Positions 38,516-46,510 of a stretch of 64,000 nucleotides of DNA are shown piece by piece. Under the pieces are notes generated by a model. It did not search any database. It had not been told where the DNA came from and worked only from the letters and a program-made list of their open reading frames with translations. Position 1 is the first letter of the stretch. Every line of letters starts with the position of its first letter. The position numbers were made by a program, and so were the translations under genes. This DNA comes from Nocardioides lacusdianchii (lineage in GTDB: Bacteria; Actinomycetota; Actinomycetes; Propionibacteriales; Nocardioidaceae). The stretch lies in contig NZ_JADHZD010000002.1 in the NCBI RefSeq assembly GCF_020102855.1, forward strand, positions 248,001 to 312,000, given 5' to 3'.

Positions 38516-39703
38516 ATGCGCATCGACGTCCTCAGCAAGGAGTACCCCCCGGAGGTCTACGGAGGTGCCGGCGTGCACGTCGCGGAGCTCGTCCGCGCGC
38601 TGCGCGTCCAGCCCGCCGTCGACGCCCGCGTGCGCTGCTTCGGCGCGCCGCGCTCGGAGCCCGGCACGACGGCGTACGCCGAGCCGTCCTCGCTCGCCGA
38701 TGCCAACGCCGCCATCCGCACGCTGGGCGTGGACCTGGCGATGGTCGACGACTGCGCCGGCGCCGACCTCGTCCACTCCCACACCTGGTACGCCAACATG
38801 GCCGGCCACCTCGCCGGGCTGATGCACGGCATCCCCCACGTCGTCAGCGCGCACTCGCTGGAGCCGATGCGACCGTGGAAGGCCGAGCAGCTCGGCGGCG
38901 GCTACGCCCTGTCGAGCTGGGCGGAGCGCACGGCGTACGAAGGTGCCGCGGGCATCGTCGCGGTGAGCGCGGCCATGCGCGACGACGTGCTGCGCAGCTA
39001 TCCGCTCGTCGACCCCGAGCGGGTGCACGTGGTGCACAACGGCATCGACACCACCGAGTGGTCGCCGGTGGCGAACGCCGACCGCGTGCGCGAGCTCGGC
39101 GTCGACCCCGACCGGCCGAGCGTCATCTTCGTCGGCCGGATCACCCGGCAGAAGGGCCTGCCGCTCTTCCTGCGCGCCGCCGCCGCGCTGCCGCCCGAGG
39201 TGCAGCTCGTGCTGTGCGCCGGCGCGCCGGACACCCCGGAGATCATGGCTGAGGTGACCGAGCTCGTCTCCGAGCTGGGCGCGACGCGATCGGGTGTCGT
39301 CTGGATCGCGGAGATGCTCCCCCGTCCCGACGTGGTCGCGCTGCTGACCGCCGCCACCGTCTTTGCCTGCCCGTCGATCTACGAGCCGCTCGGGATCGTC
39401 AACCTCGAGGCGATGGCCTGCGAGACCGCCGTCGTCGCCACCGCCACCGGCGGCATCCCCGAAGTGGTCGTGCACGGCGAGACCGGCTGGCTCGTGCCGA
39501 TCGAGCAGGCCACCGACGGCACCGGCACCCCGCTGGACCCCGAGCGCTACGTCGCCGACCTCGCGGCGGCCCTCACCGACGCGGTGTCCGACCCCGAGCG
39601 GGCGCGCGCCTACGGCGAGGCCGGGCGGCGGCGGGCGCAGGAGTCCTTCAGCTGGGACGCCATCGCCGGCCGGACGCTGGAGCTGTACCGCTCGCTGACC
39701 TGA
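38516..39703 (+). CDS. glgM: GT4 glycogen synthase / maltose-1-phosphate synthase (GlgM-like)
   Basis: A 395-residue GT-B fold enzyme. It opens MRIDVLSKEYPPEVYGGAGVHVAELVRAL, the actinobacterial glycogen synthase type, and has the donor-site signature FACPSIYEPLGIVNLEAMACETAVVATATGGIPEVV, an E-x7-E motif. The M. tuberculosis homologue uses ADP-glucose and glucose 1-phosphate to make alpha-maltose 1-phosphate for the GlgE route. It may also elongate glucan. No glgE or treS lies in the window. The divergent 61-bp region with glgC must hold both promoters. Confidence 0.92.
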   Translation: MRIDVLSKEYPPEVYGGAGVHVAELVRALRVQPAVDARVRCFGAPRSEPGTTAYAEPSSLADANAAIRTLGVDLAMVDDCAGADLVHSHTWYANMAGHLAGLMHGIPHVVSAHSLEPMRPWKAEQLGGGYALSSWAERTAYEGAAGIVAVSAAMRDDVLRSYPLVDPERVHVVHNGIDTTEWSPVANADRVRELGVDPDRPSVIFVGRITRQKGLPLFLRAAAALPPEVQLVLCAGAPDTPEIMAEVTELVSELGATRSGVVWIAEMLPRPDVVALLTAATVFACPSIYEPLGIVNLEAMACETAVVATATGGIPEVVVHGETGWLVPIEQATDGTGTPLDPERYVADLAAALTDAVSDPERARAYGEAGRRRAQESFSWDAIAGRTLELYRSLT

Positions 39704-39708
39704 GCTGC

Positions 39709-39790
39709 GGTCGTACGGACCCAACGCCTCCCATCGGCGCTCCCGCACGGGCGGGACCCCACCGACGTCGCCCGTTGGGTCCGTACGACC
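39709..39790. repeat. Palindromic element, left flank of the AbiEi/DUF559 gene
   Basis: A perfect 18-bp arm GGTCGTACGGACCCAACG (39709-39726) and its complement (39773-39790) enclose 46 bases containing a small inner hairpin (TCCCGC/GCGGGA). It starts six bases after the glgM stop. The arm recurs twice on the other side of the next gene. Confidence 0.8.
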
Positions 39791-39842
39791 ACGCCTGTGG
39801 AGAGAACCTGCGCGCGCTCGCGGAGCCGGTCAGGCTGTCGCT

Positions 39843-40721
39843 GTGGAGATTGCCGACCTGATGCCCGTCCTCGGAGGAGTGGCCTTACGCGCCCTCATCG
39901 TCCGACTGACGTCGCGGGCCGCGCTCGAGTCGGCGCTCGTGGCCGGGGAGCTCGTCCGGGTCAACCGCGGGCGGTACGCCGTCCCGGGAGTGCACGAGGG
40001 CACCGAGCTCGCCCTCCGGGTCAGTGGCCACGTGTGCCTGGTCTCGGCAGCGCTCGCCCACGGCTGGAAGGTCAAGGTCGTGCCTGACCTGCCCCAGGTC
40101 GCCGTCCCGAAGGACCGTCGCCTGCCGGAGGCGGTGCATGCGTCGATCCACCCGACGTGGACCGACCTGGGACCGGAGGACGTCGAAGGGTTGAGCACGA
40201 CGGCCCGCAAGACGCTCGAGATGTGCGGGCGCCTGCTGCCGTTCGACGAAGCGCTCTCGATCGCCGACTCGGCCCTGCGCGACGGCTACCCACGCGACGA
40301 CCTGCTCGAGCTCGCGGCGGGCGCGAAGGGACCCGGCTCGGCACGCCTGCGTCGGGTGGCAGCACAGGCGGACGGGCGTGCCGCCAACCCGTTCGAGTCG
40401 GTGCTGCGGGCCATCGCCCTCGACGTGGCGGGGCTCGAGCTGGAGCCACAGGTGCGCCTGCGTGGCGGGCTCGGGCTCGACGTACGCCCCGACCTGGTCG
40501 ACGTACGGCTGCGCCTCGTGGTGGAGGCCGACTCCTTCGAGTGGCACGGCGACCGAGCCGCGCTGCGTCGCGACGCGCGGCGCTACGACCTCCTGGTGGC
40601 GGACGGCTGGACGGTGCTGCGCTTCGCCTACGAGGACGTCATGCACGACCAGGACTGGGTGCGCAGCGTCCTCGCCGCCACGGTCGTACGGACCAATCGA
40701 CTTGCCGCCGTGAGCAGCTGA
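39843..40721 (+). CDS. AbiEi-like winged-helix / DUF559 nuclease-fold protein
   Basis: A 292-residue protein starting at GTG. Residues 1-60 resemble the AbiEi-type winged helix found at the front of type IV antitoxin proteins (LTSRAALESALVAGELVRVNRGRYAVPG). The last 90 residues are a Vsr-like PDDEXK fold of the DUF559 family: RPDLVDVRLRLVVEADSFEWHGDRAALRRDARRYDLLVADGWTVLRF, in which the first D, the E of VEAD and the trailing WTVLRF strand form the usual core. No toxin partner (AbiEii) is adjacent. Function is unknown; DNA cleavage is possible but unproven. Palindromic repeats flank it, and one arm overlaps its 3' coding end. Confidence 0.8.
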   Translation: MEIADLMPVLGGVALRALIVRLTSRAALESALVAGELVRVNRGRYAVPGVHEGTELALRVSGHVCLVSAALAHGWKVKVVPDLPQVAVPKDRRLPEAVHASIHPTWTDLGPEDVEGLSTTARKTLEMCGRLLPFDEALSIADSALRDGYPRDDLLELAAGAKGPGSARLRRVAAQADGRAANPFESVLRAIALDVAGLELEPQVRLRGGLGLDVRPDLVDVRLRLVVEADSFEWHGDRAALRRDARRYDLLVADGWTVLRFAYEDVMHDQDWVRSVLAATVVRTNRLAAVSS

Positions 40722-40764
40722 GCGTGGCACCCCGTCCGCGCGTCTCCGTTCGGTCCGTACGACG
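40682..40764. repeat. Palindromic element, right flank of the AbiEi/DUF559 gene
   Basis: GTCGTACGGACC at 40683-40694, inside the 3' end of the coding sequence, pairs with GGTCCGTACGAC at 40752-40763. The arms extend as close variants of the left-flank arm (GGTCGTACGGACCAATCG and, on the other strand, CGTCGTACGGACCGAACG). Confidence 0.75.
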
Positions 40765-40767
40765 ACA

Positions 40768-40800
40768 GCGCGCCCCGGGCCACAGCGGTCCGGGGCGCGC
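40768..40800 (-). terminator. GC-rich hairpin terminator
   Basis: A 14-bp stem (GCGCGCCCCGG-G-CC with one G-T pair) and ACAGC loop sits 10 bases after the end of the dctA remnant and 47 bases after the AbiEi/DUF559 stop. It could serve both directions. Confidence 0.75.
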
Positions 40801-40809
40801 CACAGGAGG

Positions 40810-41714
40810 TCAGCGACCGGCGGGCACCGGGTCGTCGTGGTCGGCAAGCGTGTAGCCGTGGTCGTCGTCGACCATCGTCGTCTCGTCGAACGGGTCGTCA
40901 CCGGCCAGGACGCGGTCGAGCTGGCTGCGGTCGAGCGTGCCGGTCCAGTGGCCGACCAGGATGGTGGCGACCGAGTTGCCGGCGAAGTTGGTCACCGCGC
41001 GGGCCTCGGACATGAAGCGGTCGATGCCGACGATGAGGCCGACGCCGTCGAGCAGCTCGGGGCGGTGCGAGGACAGGCCGCCGGCGAGGGTGGCCAGGCC
41101 GGCGCCGGTGACGCCCGCGGCGCCCTTGGACGCGATGACCATGAAGACCAGCAGGGAGACCTGCTCGCCGATCGAGAGCGGCATGTTCATGGCGTCGGCG
41201 ATGAAGATCGAGGCCATCGTCAGGTAGATCGCGGTGCCGTCGAGGTTGAAGGAGTAGCCGGTCGGGACCACGATGCCCGAGGTCGACTTGCTCACGCCGG
41301 CGTGGTTCATCTTGGCGATCAGGCGAGGCAGGGCGGTCTCCGACGACGAGGTCGACACGATGAGCAGGAACTCGCGGCCGAGGTACTTCAGGAGGCTGAA
41401 GATGTTGACGCCGGTGGCGACCTTGAGGATCAGGCCGAGCACGCCGAAGACGAAGACGGCGCAGGTGATGTAGAAGGCGATCATGATCGTGGCGAGCGCC
41501 TTGAGGGCGTCGACGCCGGTCTCGCCGACGACCGCGGCGATGGCACCGAAGGCGCCGATCGGGGCGACCCACATGATCATCGCCAGCACCCGGAAGACCA
41601 GTCGCTGCACGTGGCCGATGCCGACGAGGATCGGCTCCCGGAGCGACCCATCGCCTGCAGCGCGAAGCCGACCAAGAGCGCCACGAGGAGGGTCTGGAGC
41701 ACCTCGCCGGAGCT
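40810..41714 (-). pseudogene. Truncated, frameshifted dicarboxylate:cation symporter (dctA remnant)
   Basis: The DAACS transporter core is clear: VAPIGAFGAIAAVVGETGVDAL, the serine-rich STSSSETALPRLIAKM, PTGYSFNLDGTAIYLTMA and GIDRFMSEARAVTNFAGNSVATI. The protein ends normally, but homology begins only at GEVLQTLLVALLVGFALQAMG, so about 160 N-terminal residues and the promoter are missing. Between ALQAMG and REPILVGIGHVQRLV the frame shifts by one base in a CCC/GGG run near 41638. The 5' end breaks where the opposite-strand response regulator remnant begins. The intact-looking 266-codon frame from 41610 therefore cannot encode a working transporter. Confidence 0.85.
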
Positions 41715-42350
41715 ACGTCGGGCGGGTGCCGGGGCTTCGAGCTGGCCGGGGTCGCCCGGTCCGCCGGCGAGGCGGTGCGGCTGCTGGCCCGCGACGAGGC
41801 CGTGGACCTGATCCTGCTCGACATGCACCTCCCCGACGGCCACGGTCTCGGCCTGCTGCAGCGCCTGCGCGCAGAGGGCCGGCCGGTCGACGTCATCGCG
41901 GTGACCTCGGCACGCGACACCGAGGTGGTGCGCCGCGCGGTCAGCCAGGGCGTCGTGCTCTACCTCCTCAAGCCGTTCACCTTCGCGGCCTTCCGCGGCA
42001 AGCTCGAGCAGTACGCCGAGTTCCGCGCGCGGCTGGAGCGCTCCCCCGCCGACGTGGTCCAGGACGACGTGGACCAGCTCTTCGGCGCCCTGCGCGCCCG
42101 CCCCACGGGCGAGGCACTGCCGAAGGGGATGAGCCTGGACTCCCTGCGCGCCGTGGTCGAGGCGCTGCGCCAGCGACCCGACGGACTCTCCGCGACCGAG
42201 GCGGCCTCGGTGGTCGGCGTCTCGCGCGTCACCGCGCGTCGCTACCTCGAGCACCTCGCCGACGAAGGTCGGGTCACCCGCTCACCGCGCTACGGCGGCG
42301 CCGGGCGTCCGGAGGTCGGCTACGTCTGGGCCGCGACCGACGGTGGCTGA
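41711..42350 (+). pseudogene. Truncated, frameshifted CitB/DcuR-type response regulator
   Basis: From 41736 the frame reads FELAGVARSAGEAVRLLARDEAVDLILLDMHLPDGHGLGLL with the phospho-acceptor Asp, then VDVIAVTSARDTEVV, LYLLKPFTFAAFRGKLEQY and a C-terminal HTH (LSATEAASVVGVSRVTARRYLEHLADEGRVTR). The preceding family residues SYVGRVPG sit in another frame at 41711-41734, offset by one G in a GGGG run. The first 20-25 residues with the acidic pocket are gone, and no sensor kinase is present. In related genomes such regulators with their kinase lie divergent to dctA, so this looks like a deletion joining the two genes. A GTG at 41775 could still start a shortened protein. Confidence 0.8.
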
Positions 42351-42356
42351 GCCCGC

Positions 42357-42905
42357 TCACCTGAGGACGAGCGACTCAAGCATCCGGTCGTAGCGGTCCG
42401 GCGCCACCTGCGCGTCCTCCTCCAGCAGGACCGCCTGCACCTGGATCAGCGCCCCCTCGTGGACGAGCATCCGCTGGAACACCGTCGCCGACTGTCGCTC
42501 GTACGTCGTCTCGATCCGGATGTCACGACCCCGCGCGCCGGAGTAGCGGATCGACGACGCGCTGGCGACCTGGCCGCCGACACCGTCCGCAGCGCCCTGC
42601 ACGGCCCCGTCGAGGTCGATGGGCACGCCACGCGGGACCGGGGTCCGCGACACGGTGTAGGCGGACTCCCCCGCATCGCACATCCAGATGGTCGTGGCCA
42701 GCTCGTTGCCAGCCACCGTCTCGATCTGGACGCTCTCGGTCGGGTCGCACGGCAGCCCGATCCGGAAGCCCTCGGCCTTCACCGGCTGCAACGGCCCCAG
42801 CTCGGCCCTGGGCTCGGTGTCCGCCTGCAGGAGGCCGCACCCCGTTGCCAGGACCGCACACGTGACCAGCACCGTGGTCGCGACCACTCGTCGCACGACG
42901 TCCAC
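42357..42905 (-). CDS. Secreted lipoprotein of unknown function
   Basis: A 182-residue protein with a signal peptide and lipobox LVTCAVLATGC followed by a 140-residue extracytoplasmic domain. I recognise no family. The mature part has two further cysteines (GLPCDP, WMCDAG) that may form a disulfide, an alternating strand pattern and a C-terminal helix (APDRYDRMLESLVL). It is 78 bp downstream of glyA on the same strand and may be co-transcribed. It would be lipidated by Lgt. Confidence 0.7.
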   Translation of the reverse strand: MDVVRRVVATTVLVTCAVLATGCGLLQADTEPRAELGPLQPVKAEGFRIGLPCDPTESVQIETVAGNELATTIWMCDAGESAYTVSRTPVPRGVPIDLDGAVQGAADGVGGQVASASSIRYSGARGRDIRIETTYERQSATVFQRMLVHEGALIQVQAVLLEEDAQVAPDRYDRMLESLVLR

Positions 42906-42983
42906 CCCCGTGGCTCGACAACACGTCGGGTGCAGCCAGCCACGCCGGCGTACGCCTCACCGCCGAACGCCGGAACCCGCGCG

Positions 42984-44420
42984 TCAGGACAGGACGAGAC
43001 CGGGGTAGAGCGGGTGCTTGTCGAGCATGTCGGCCGACTGCTTCGTGACGCGGTCCGCGACTCCGTCGCCCAGGACGTACGACGCCTTGCTGGGGCCGCC
43101 TGCCTTGGTCGTGCCGGCCTCGGTGTTGCTGAGCACGTCGACGATCAGCTCGGCGACCGTGTCGAACTCCTCGTGGCCGAAGCCACGGGTCGTGAGGGCG
43201 GGGGTGCCGAGCCGGACGCCGGAGGTGTACCAGGCGCCGTTGGGGTCGGCCGGGACCGAGTTGCGGTTGGTGACGACACCGGCATCGAGGAGCGCCGACT
43301 CGGCCTGGCGGCCGGTGAGGCCGAAGGACGACACGTCGAGCAGCACGATGTGGTTGTCGGTGCCGCCGGTGACGAGGTTCGCGCCACGGGTCAGGAAGCC
43401 CTCGGCCAGCGACTTGGCGTTGTCGGCGACCTTCTGGGCGTAGGTCTGGAAGGACGGCTGACGGGCCTCCGCGAAGGCGACCGCCTTGGCGGCCATCACG
43501 TGCGAGAGCGGACCGCCGAGGACCATCGGGCAGCCGCGGTCGACGTCGGCGGCGAACTCCTCCTGCGCCAGCACCATGCCGCCGCGCGGTCCGCGCAGCG
43601 ACTTGTGGGTCGTGGTGGTGGTCAGGTGGGCGTAGGGAACCGGGTCCTCCTCGCCGGTGAAGACCTTGCCCGCGACCAGCCCGGCGAAGTGGGCCATGTC
43701 CACCATGAGCACCGCACCGACCTCGTCGGCGATCTCGCGCATCTTCGCGAAGTTCACCCGGCGGGGGTAGGCCGAGTAGCCGGCGACGAGGACCAGCGGC
43801 TTGAACTCGCGCGCCTTGGCTGCGACGGCGTCGTAGTCGAGCAGCCCGGTCTCCGGGTCGGTGCCGTACTGCTGCTGGTGGAACATCTTGCCGCTGATGT
43901 TGGGGCGGAAGCCGTGGGTGAGGTGGCCGCCGGCGTCGAGCGACATGCCGAGCAGGCGCTGGTTGCCGAACTCGTGGCGCAGCGTCTCCCAGTCGGCCTC
44001 GGTCAGCTCGTTGACGTTCTTGGCCTGCATCTTCTGCAGGTAGGGGCTCTCGACCCGGTTGGCCAGGATCGACCAGAACGCCACCAGGTTGGCGTCGATG
44101 CCGGAGTGCGGCTGGACGTAGGCGTACGGCGCGCCGAAGAGCTCGCGGGCGTGCTCGGCGGCGAGGGTCTCGACGGTGTCGACGTTCTGGCAGCCGGCGT
44201 AGAAGCGGTGACCGACAGTGCCCTCGGCGTACTTGTCGCTGAACCAGGTGCCCATCGTCATCAGCACCGCCGGCGAGGCGTAGTTCTCCGACGCGATCAG
44301 CTTCAGCGAGCTGCGCTGGTCGGCCAGCTCCTGGCGGGTGGCCTCGGCGATCCGCGGCTCGACCGACGCGATGACCTCGAGGGCCTGGGAGTACGCACTG
44401 CTGATCAGGGAGTCCGTCAT
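42984..44420 (-). CDS. glyA: Serine hydroxymethyltransferase
   Basis: A 478-residue PLP enzyme that converts serine and tetrahydrofolate to glycine and methylene-THF. Motifs include [33 protein letters not shown], and the PLP-lysine in [19 protein letters not shown]. At about 50 residues longer than the 420-residue E. coli type, it belongs to the longer actinobacterial subgroup; the extra length is mostly in the insert [37 protein letters not shown]. The 377-bp region upstream is shared with the divergent sulfite reductase leader. Confidence 0.95.
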   Translation of the reverse strand: MTDSLISSAYSQALEVIASVEPRIAEATRQELADQRSSLKLIASENYASPAVLMTMGTWFSDKYAEGTVGHRFYAGCQNVDTVETLAAEHARELFGAPYAYVQPHSGIDANLVAFWSILANRVESPYLQKMQAKNVNELTEADWETLRHEFGNQRLLGMSLDAGGHLTHGFRPNISGKMFHQQQYGTDPETGLLDYDAVAAKAREFKPLVLVAGYSAYPRRVNFAKMREIADEVGAVLMVDMAHFAGLVAGKVFTGEEDPVPYAHLTTTTTHKSLRGPRGGMVLAQEEFAADVDRGCPMVLGGPLSHVMAAKAVAFAEARQPSFQTYAQKVADNAKSLAEGFLTRGANLVTGGTDNHIVLLDVSSFGLTGRQAESALLDAGVVTNRNSVPADPNGAWYTSGVRLGTPALTTRGFGHEEFDTVAELIVDVLSNTEAGTTKAGGPSKASYVLGDGVADRVTKQSADMLDKHPLYPGLVLS

Positions 44421-44559
44421 GGCCCCAGCCTAGAGCGGTGGGGGCAGGTCGCGAAGACGGGCGCGTCTGCGTGAACACCGAACACCCTCCGCGTGCGTGG
44501 GTGTGACCTGGGACGCACTGGGACCACTCCGCCAGCGGGGTGATCAAGGCTTGTCTCAC

Positions 44560-44565
44560 TATCTG
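44560..44565 (+). promoter_or_regulatory. Possible -10 element of the sulfite reductase operon
   Basis: TATCTG lies seven bases before the first base of the structured element at 44573, which would put the transcript start at or next to that structure. No good -35 is visible, so the call is tentative. Confidence 0.35.
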
Positions 44566-44572
44566 GAGAGCC

Positions 44573-44624
44573 GTCTCAGGGAACGAGATTTCGTCTTGTG
44601 GAAAGGGTGTCCACTCCCTGAGAC
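44573..44624 (+). ncRNA. Three-way-junction RNA candidate upstream of the cysteine leader peptide
   Basis: A 10-bp outer helix GTCTCAGGGA/TCCCTGAGAC (44573-44582, 44615-44624) encloses two hairpins: ACGA-GATT-TCGT (44583-44594) and GTGGA-AAGGGTG-TCCAC (44598-44614). The only unpaired junction bases are CTT. The structure ends eight bases before the leader-peptide ATG. It resembles a small aptamer or a translation-control element, but matches no riboswitch I can name. Because stems are symmetric, the opposite strand (glyA side) could fold similarly. Confidence 0.5.
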
Positions 44625-44632
44625 TTCTTGAC

Positions 44633-44722
44633 ATGGTCACCGCTTCCACCCACACGCACCTCGTGGTCCGACGTCACGTCGACCTCATGCGCGTGGGCAG
44701 CGCGACCTGTTGGCATCGCTGA
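44633..44722 (+). CDS. Cysteine-regulon leader peptide
   Basis: A 29-residue open frame of the actinobacterial leader-peptide type, ending VVRRHVDLMRVGSATCWHR. The block RRHVDL-x-RV-x-S-x-x-C and the single late cysteine codon are typical of short peptides placed before sulfur-assimilation genes. Ribosome stalling at Cys codons could control the downstream operon. No good Shine-Dalgarno precedes the ATG; it begins eight bases after the structured element. A longer frame from 44540 is unlikely. The downstream ORF starts 75 bases after its stop. Confidence 0.75.
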   Translation: MVTASTHTHLVVRRHVDLMRVGSATCWHR

Positions 44723-44797
44723 CGCCGCCGATCTGCACCCCCTTCCGCGCTCACCGTCGCGCGCGGCACCCCCTCAGCGAACAGGACCTTCCTGACC

Positions 44798-46510
44798 ATG
44801 CCCGACCTCCGGTTCAAGCCCCAGGCCGCCCAGAGCACCGAGATCCCGCGCCCCAAGCGCGCCGAGGGTCAGTGGGCGCTCGGCTACACCGAGCCGCTCA
44901 ACAAGAACGAGCAGTCCAAGAAGGACGACGACCCGCTCAACGTCCGTGACCGGATCCTCTACACCTACTCGCGCCGCGGCTTCGACTCCATCGACCCGGC
45001 GGACCTGCGCGGCCGCTTCCGCTGGATGGGTCTCTACACCCAGCGCGCGCCCGGCTTCGACGGCGGCAAGACCGCGCAGCTCGAGGAGGAGGAGCTCGAC
45101 GACCGCTTCTTCATGATGCGCGTGCGCACCGACGGCCAGGTCCTCGACGCCGCGGCGCTGCGGGCGCTCGGCGAGGTGTCGACGGCGTACGGCCGCAACA
45201 CCGCCGACATCACCGACCGCAACAACATCCAGTACCACTGGATCGAGATCGAGAGCGTCCCGGCGATCTGGGAGCGCCTCGAGTCCGTCGGCCTCACCAC
45301 CCTCGAGGCGTGCGGCGACAGCCCGCGCCCCTTCCTCGGCTCGCCGGTCGCCGGCATCGCCAAGGACGAGATCATCGACGGCACCGCCGCGCTCGACGAG
45401 ATCAAGCGCCGGGTGCTGGGCAACCCCGAGTTCTCCAACCTGCCGCGCAAGTTCAAGACCGCGCTGACCGGCCACCCCAGCCACGACGTCGCCCCCGAGG
45501 TCAACGACGTGTCGTTCGTGGGCACCGTCCACCCCGAGCACGGTCCGGGCTTCGACCTGTGGGTCGGCGGCGGGCTCTCGACCAACCCGATGCTCGCGCA
45601 CAAGCTCGGCGTGTGGATCCCGCTCGACGAGGTCGCCGACGCCTGGGAGGGCGTCGCCGGGATCTTCCGCGACTACGGCTACCGCCGCCTGCGCTCCAAG
45701 GCCCGGCTGAAGTTCCTGCTCGCCGACTGGGGCAAGGAGAAGTTCCGCGAGGTGCTCGAGAACGAGTACCTCCACCGCGCGCTGGTCGGCAACCCGTCGC
45801 CCGCGGCACCGGTCACCCAGGGCGACCACATCGGCATCCACGAGCAGAAGGACGGCCGCTTCTACGTCGGCGCCGCGCCGGTCGTCGGCCGCATCGACGG
45901 CTCCACGCTGACCGCCCTGGGCGACCTGGTCGAGCAGTACGGCGCCGCCGGCGCGCGCCTCACCGCCTACCAGAAGCTCGTGGTGATCGGCGTCGCCGCC
46001 GAGGACACGGAGGCCTTCGCCGACGACCTCGAGAAGATCGGGCTCACCGCGCGGCCGAGCAACTGGCGCCGCTCGACGATGGCCTGCACCGGCATCGAAT
46101 TCTGCAAGCTCGCCATCGTCGACACCAAGGAGCGCGCGCGCCGCCTCGTGAGCGAGCTGGAGAAGCGCTTCCCCGACCTCGACACCCAGATCTCGGTCAA
46201 CGTCAACGGCTGCCCCAACGCCTGCGCGCGCACCCAGGTCGCCGACATCGGGCTGAAGGGCCAGCTGGTCATGGACGCCGACGGCCAGCAGGTCGAGGGC
46301 TTCCAGGTCCACCTCGGTGGCGCCCTCGGGCTCAACCCGGCGATGGGCCGCAAGCTGCGCGCCCACAAGGTCACCAGCGCCGGCCTCGACGACTACGTCA
46401 CGGCCGTCGTGTCGGCGTACCTCTCCGACCGCACCGACGGCGAGCGGTTCGCCGCGTGGGTCGCGCGCGCCGACGACACCCTGCTGCGCGGGGAGCCGGT
46501 GGCGGTCTGA
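44798..46510 (+). CDS. sir: Ferredoxin-dependent nitrite/sulfite reductase
   Basis: This 570-residue enzyme, with siroheme and a 4Fe-4S cluster, reduces sulfite to sulfide with six electrons. The cluster cysteines are in MACTGIEFCKLAIV (C-x5-C) and NVNGCPNACARTQVADIG (C-x3-C). Two ferredoxin-like repeats precede them (GRFRWMGLYTQRAPGFDGG, DGRFYVGAAPVVGRIDG). The neighbours cysH, the chelatase and the leader peptide point to sulfite rather than nitrite. The family also contains nitrite reductases, so specificity is inferred. The ATG lies nine bases after an AGGA-type RBS. Confidence 0.93.
   Translation: MPDLRFKPQAAQSTEIPRPKRAEGQWALGYTEPLNKNEQSKKDDDPLNVRDRILYTYSRRGFDSIDPADLRGRFRWMGLYTQRAPGFDGGKTAQLEEEELDDRFFMMRVRTDGQVLDAAALRALGEVSTAYGRNTADITDRNNIQYHWIEIESVPAIWERLESVGLTTLEACGDSPRPFLGSPVAGIAKDEIIDGTAALDEIKRRVLGNPEFSNLPRKFKTALTGHPSHDVAPEVNDVSFVGTVHPEHGPGFDLWVGGGLSTNPMLAHKLGVWIPLDEVADAWEGVAGIFRDYGYRRLRSKARLKFLLADWGKEKFREVLENEYLHRALVGNPSPAAPVTQGDHIGIHEQKDGRFYVGAAPVVGRIDGSTLTALGDLVEQYGAAGARLTAYQKLVVIGVAAEDTEAFADDLEKIGLTARPSNWRRSTMACTGIEFCKLAIVDTKERARRLVSELEKRFPDLDTQISVNVNGCPNACARTQVADIGLKGQLVMDADGQQVEGFQVHLGGALGLNPAMGRKLRAHKVTSAGLDDYVTAVVSAYLSDRTDGERFAAWVARADDTLLRGEPVAV

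Noticed and set aside
36956..39748. A 930-codon minus-strand frame over the sigma factor, glgC and glgM
   Set aside because: Antisense or out of frame to three recognised genes, and without any motif.
41483..42364. A 293-codon plus-strand frame through the dctA/regulator junction
   Set aside because: It is in frame with the regulator only for SYVGRVPG and then becomes arginine-rich shadow sequence.
44421..44572. Glycine riboswitch before glyA
   Set aside because: No tandem aptamer or the conserved bases of that class can be found; only a 6-bp ACACCC/GGGTGT repeat is seen.
44540..44722. A 60-codon version of the cysteine leader peptide
   Set aside because: Its first half runs through the structured element and the putative -10; only the last 29 codons fit the leader family.
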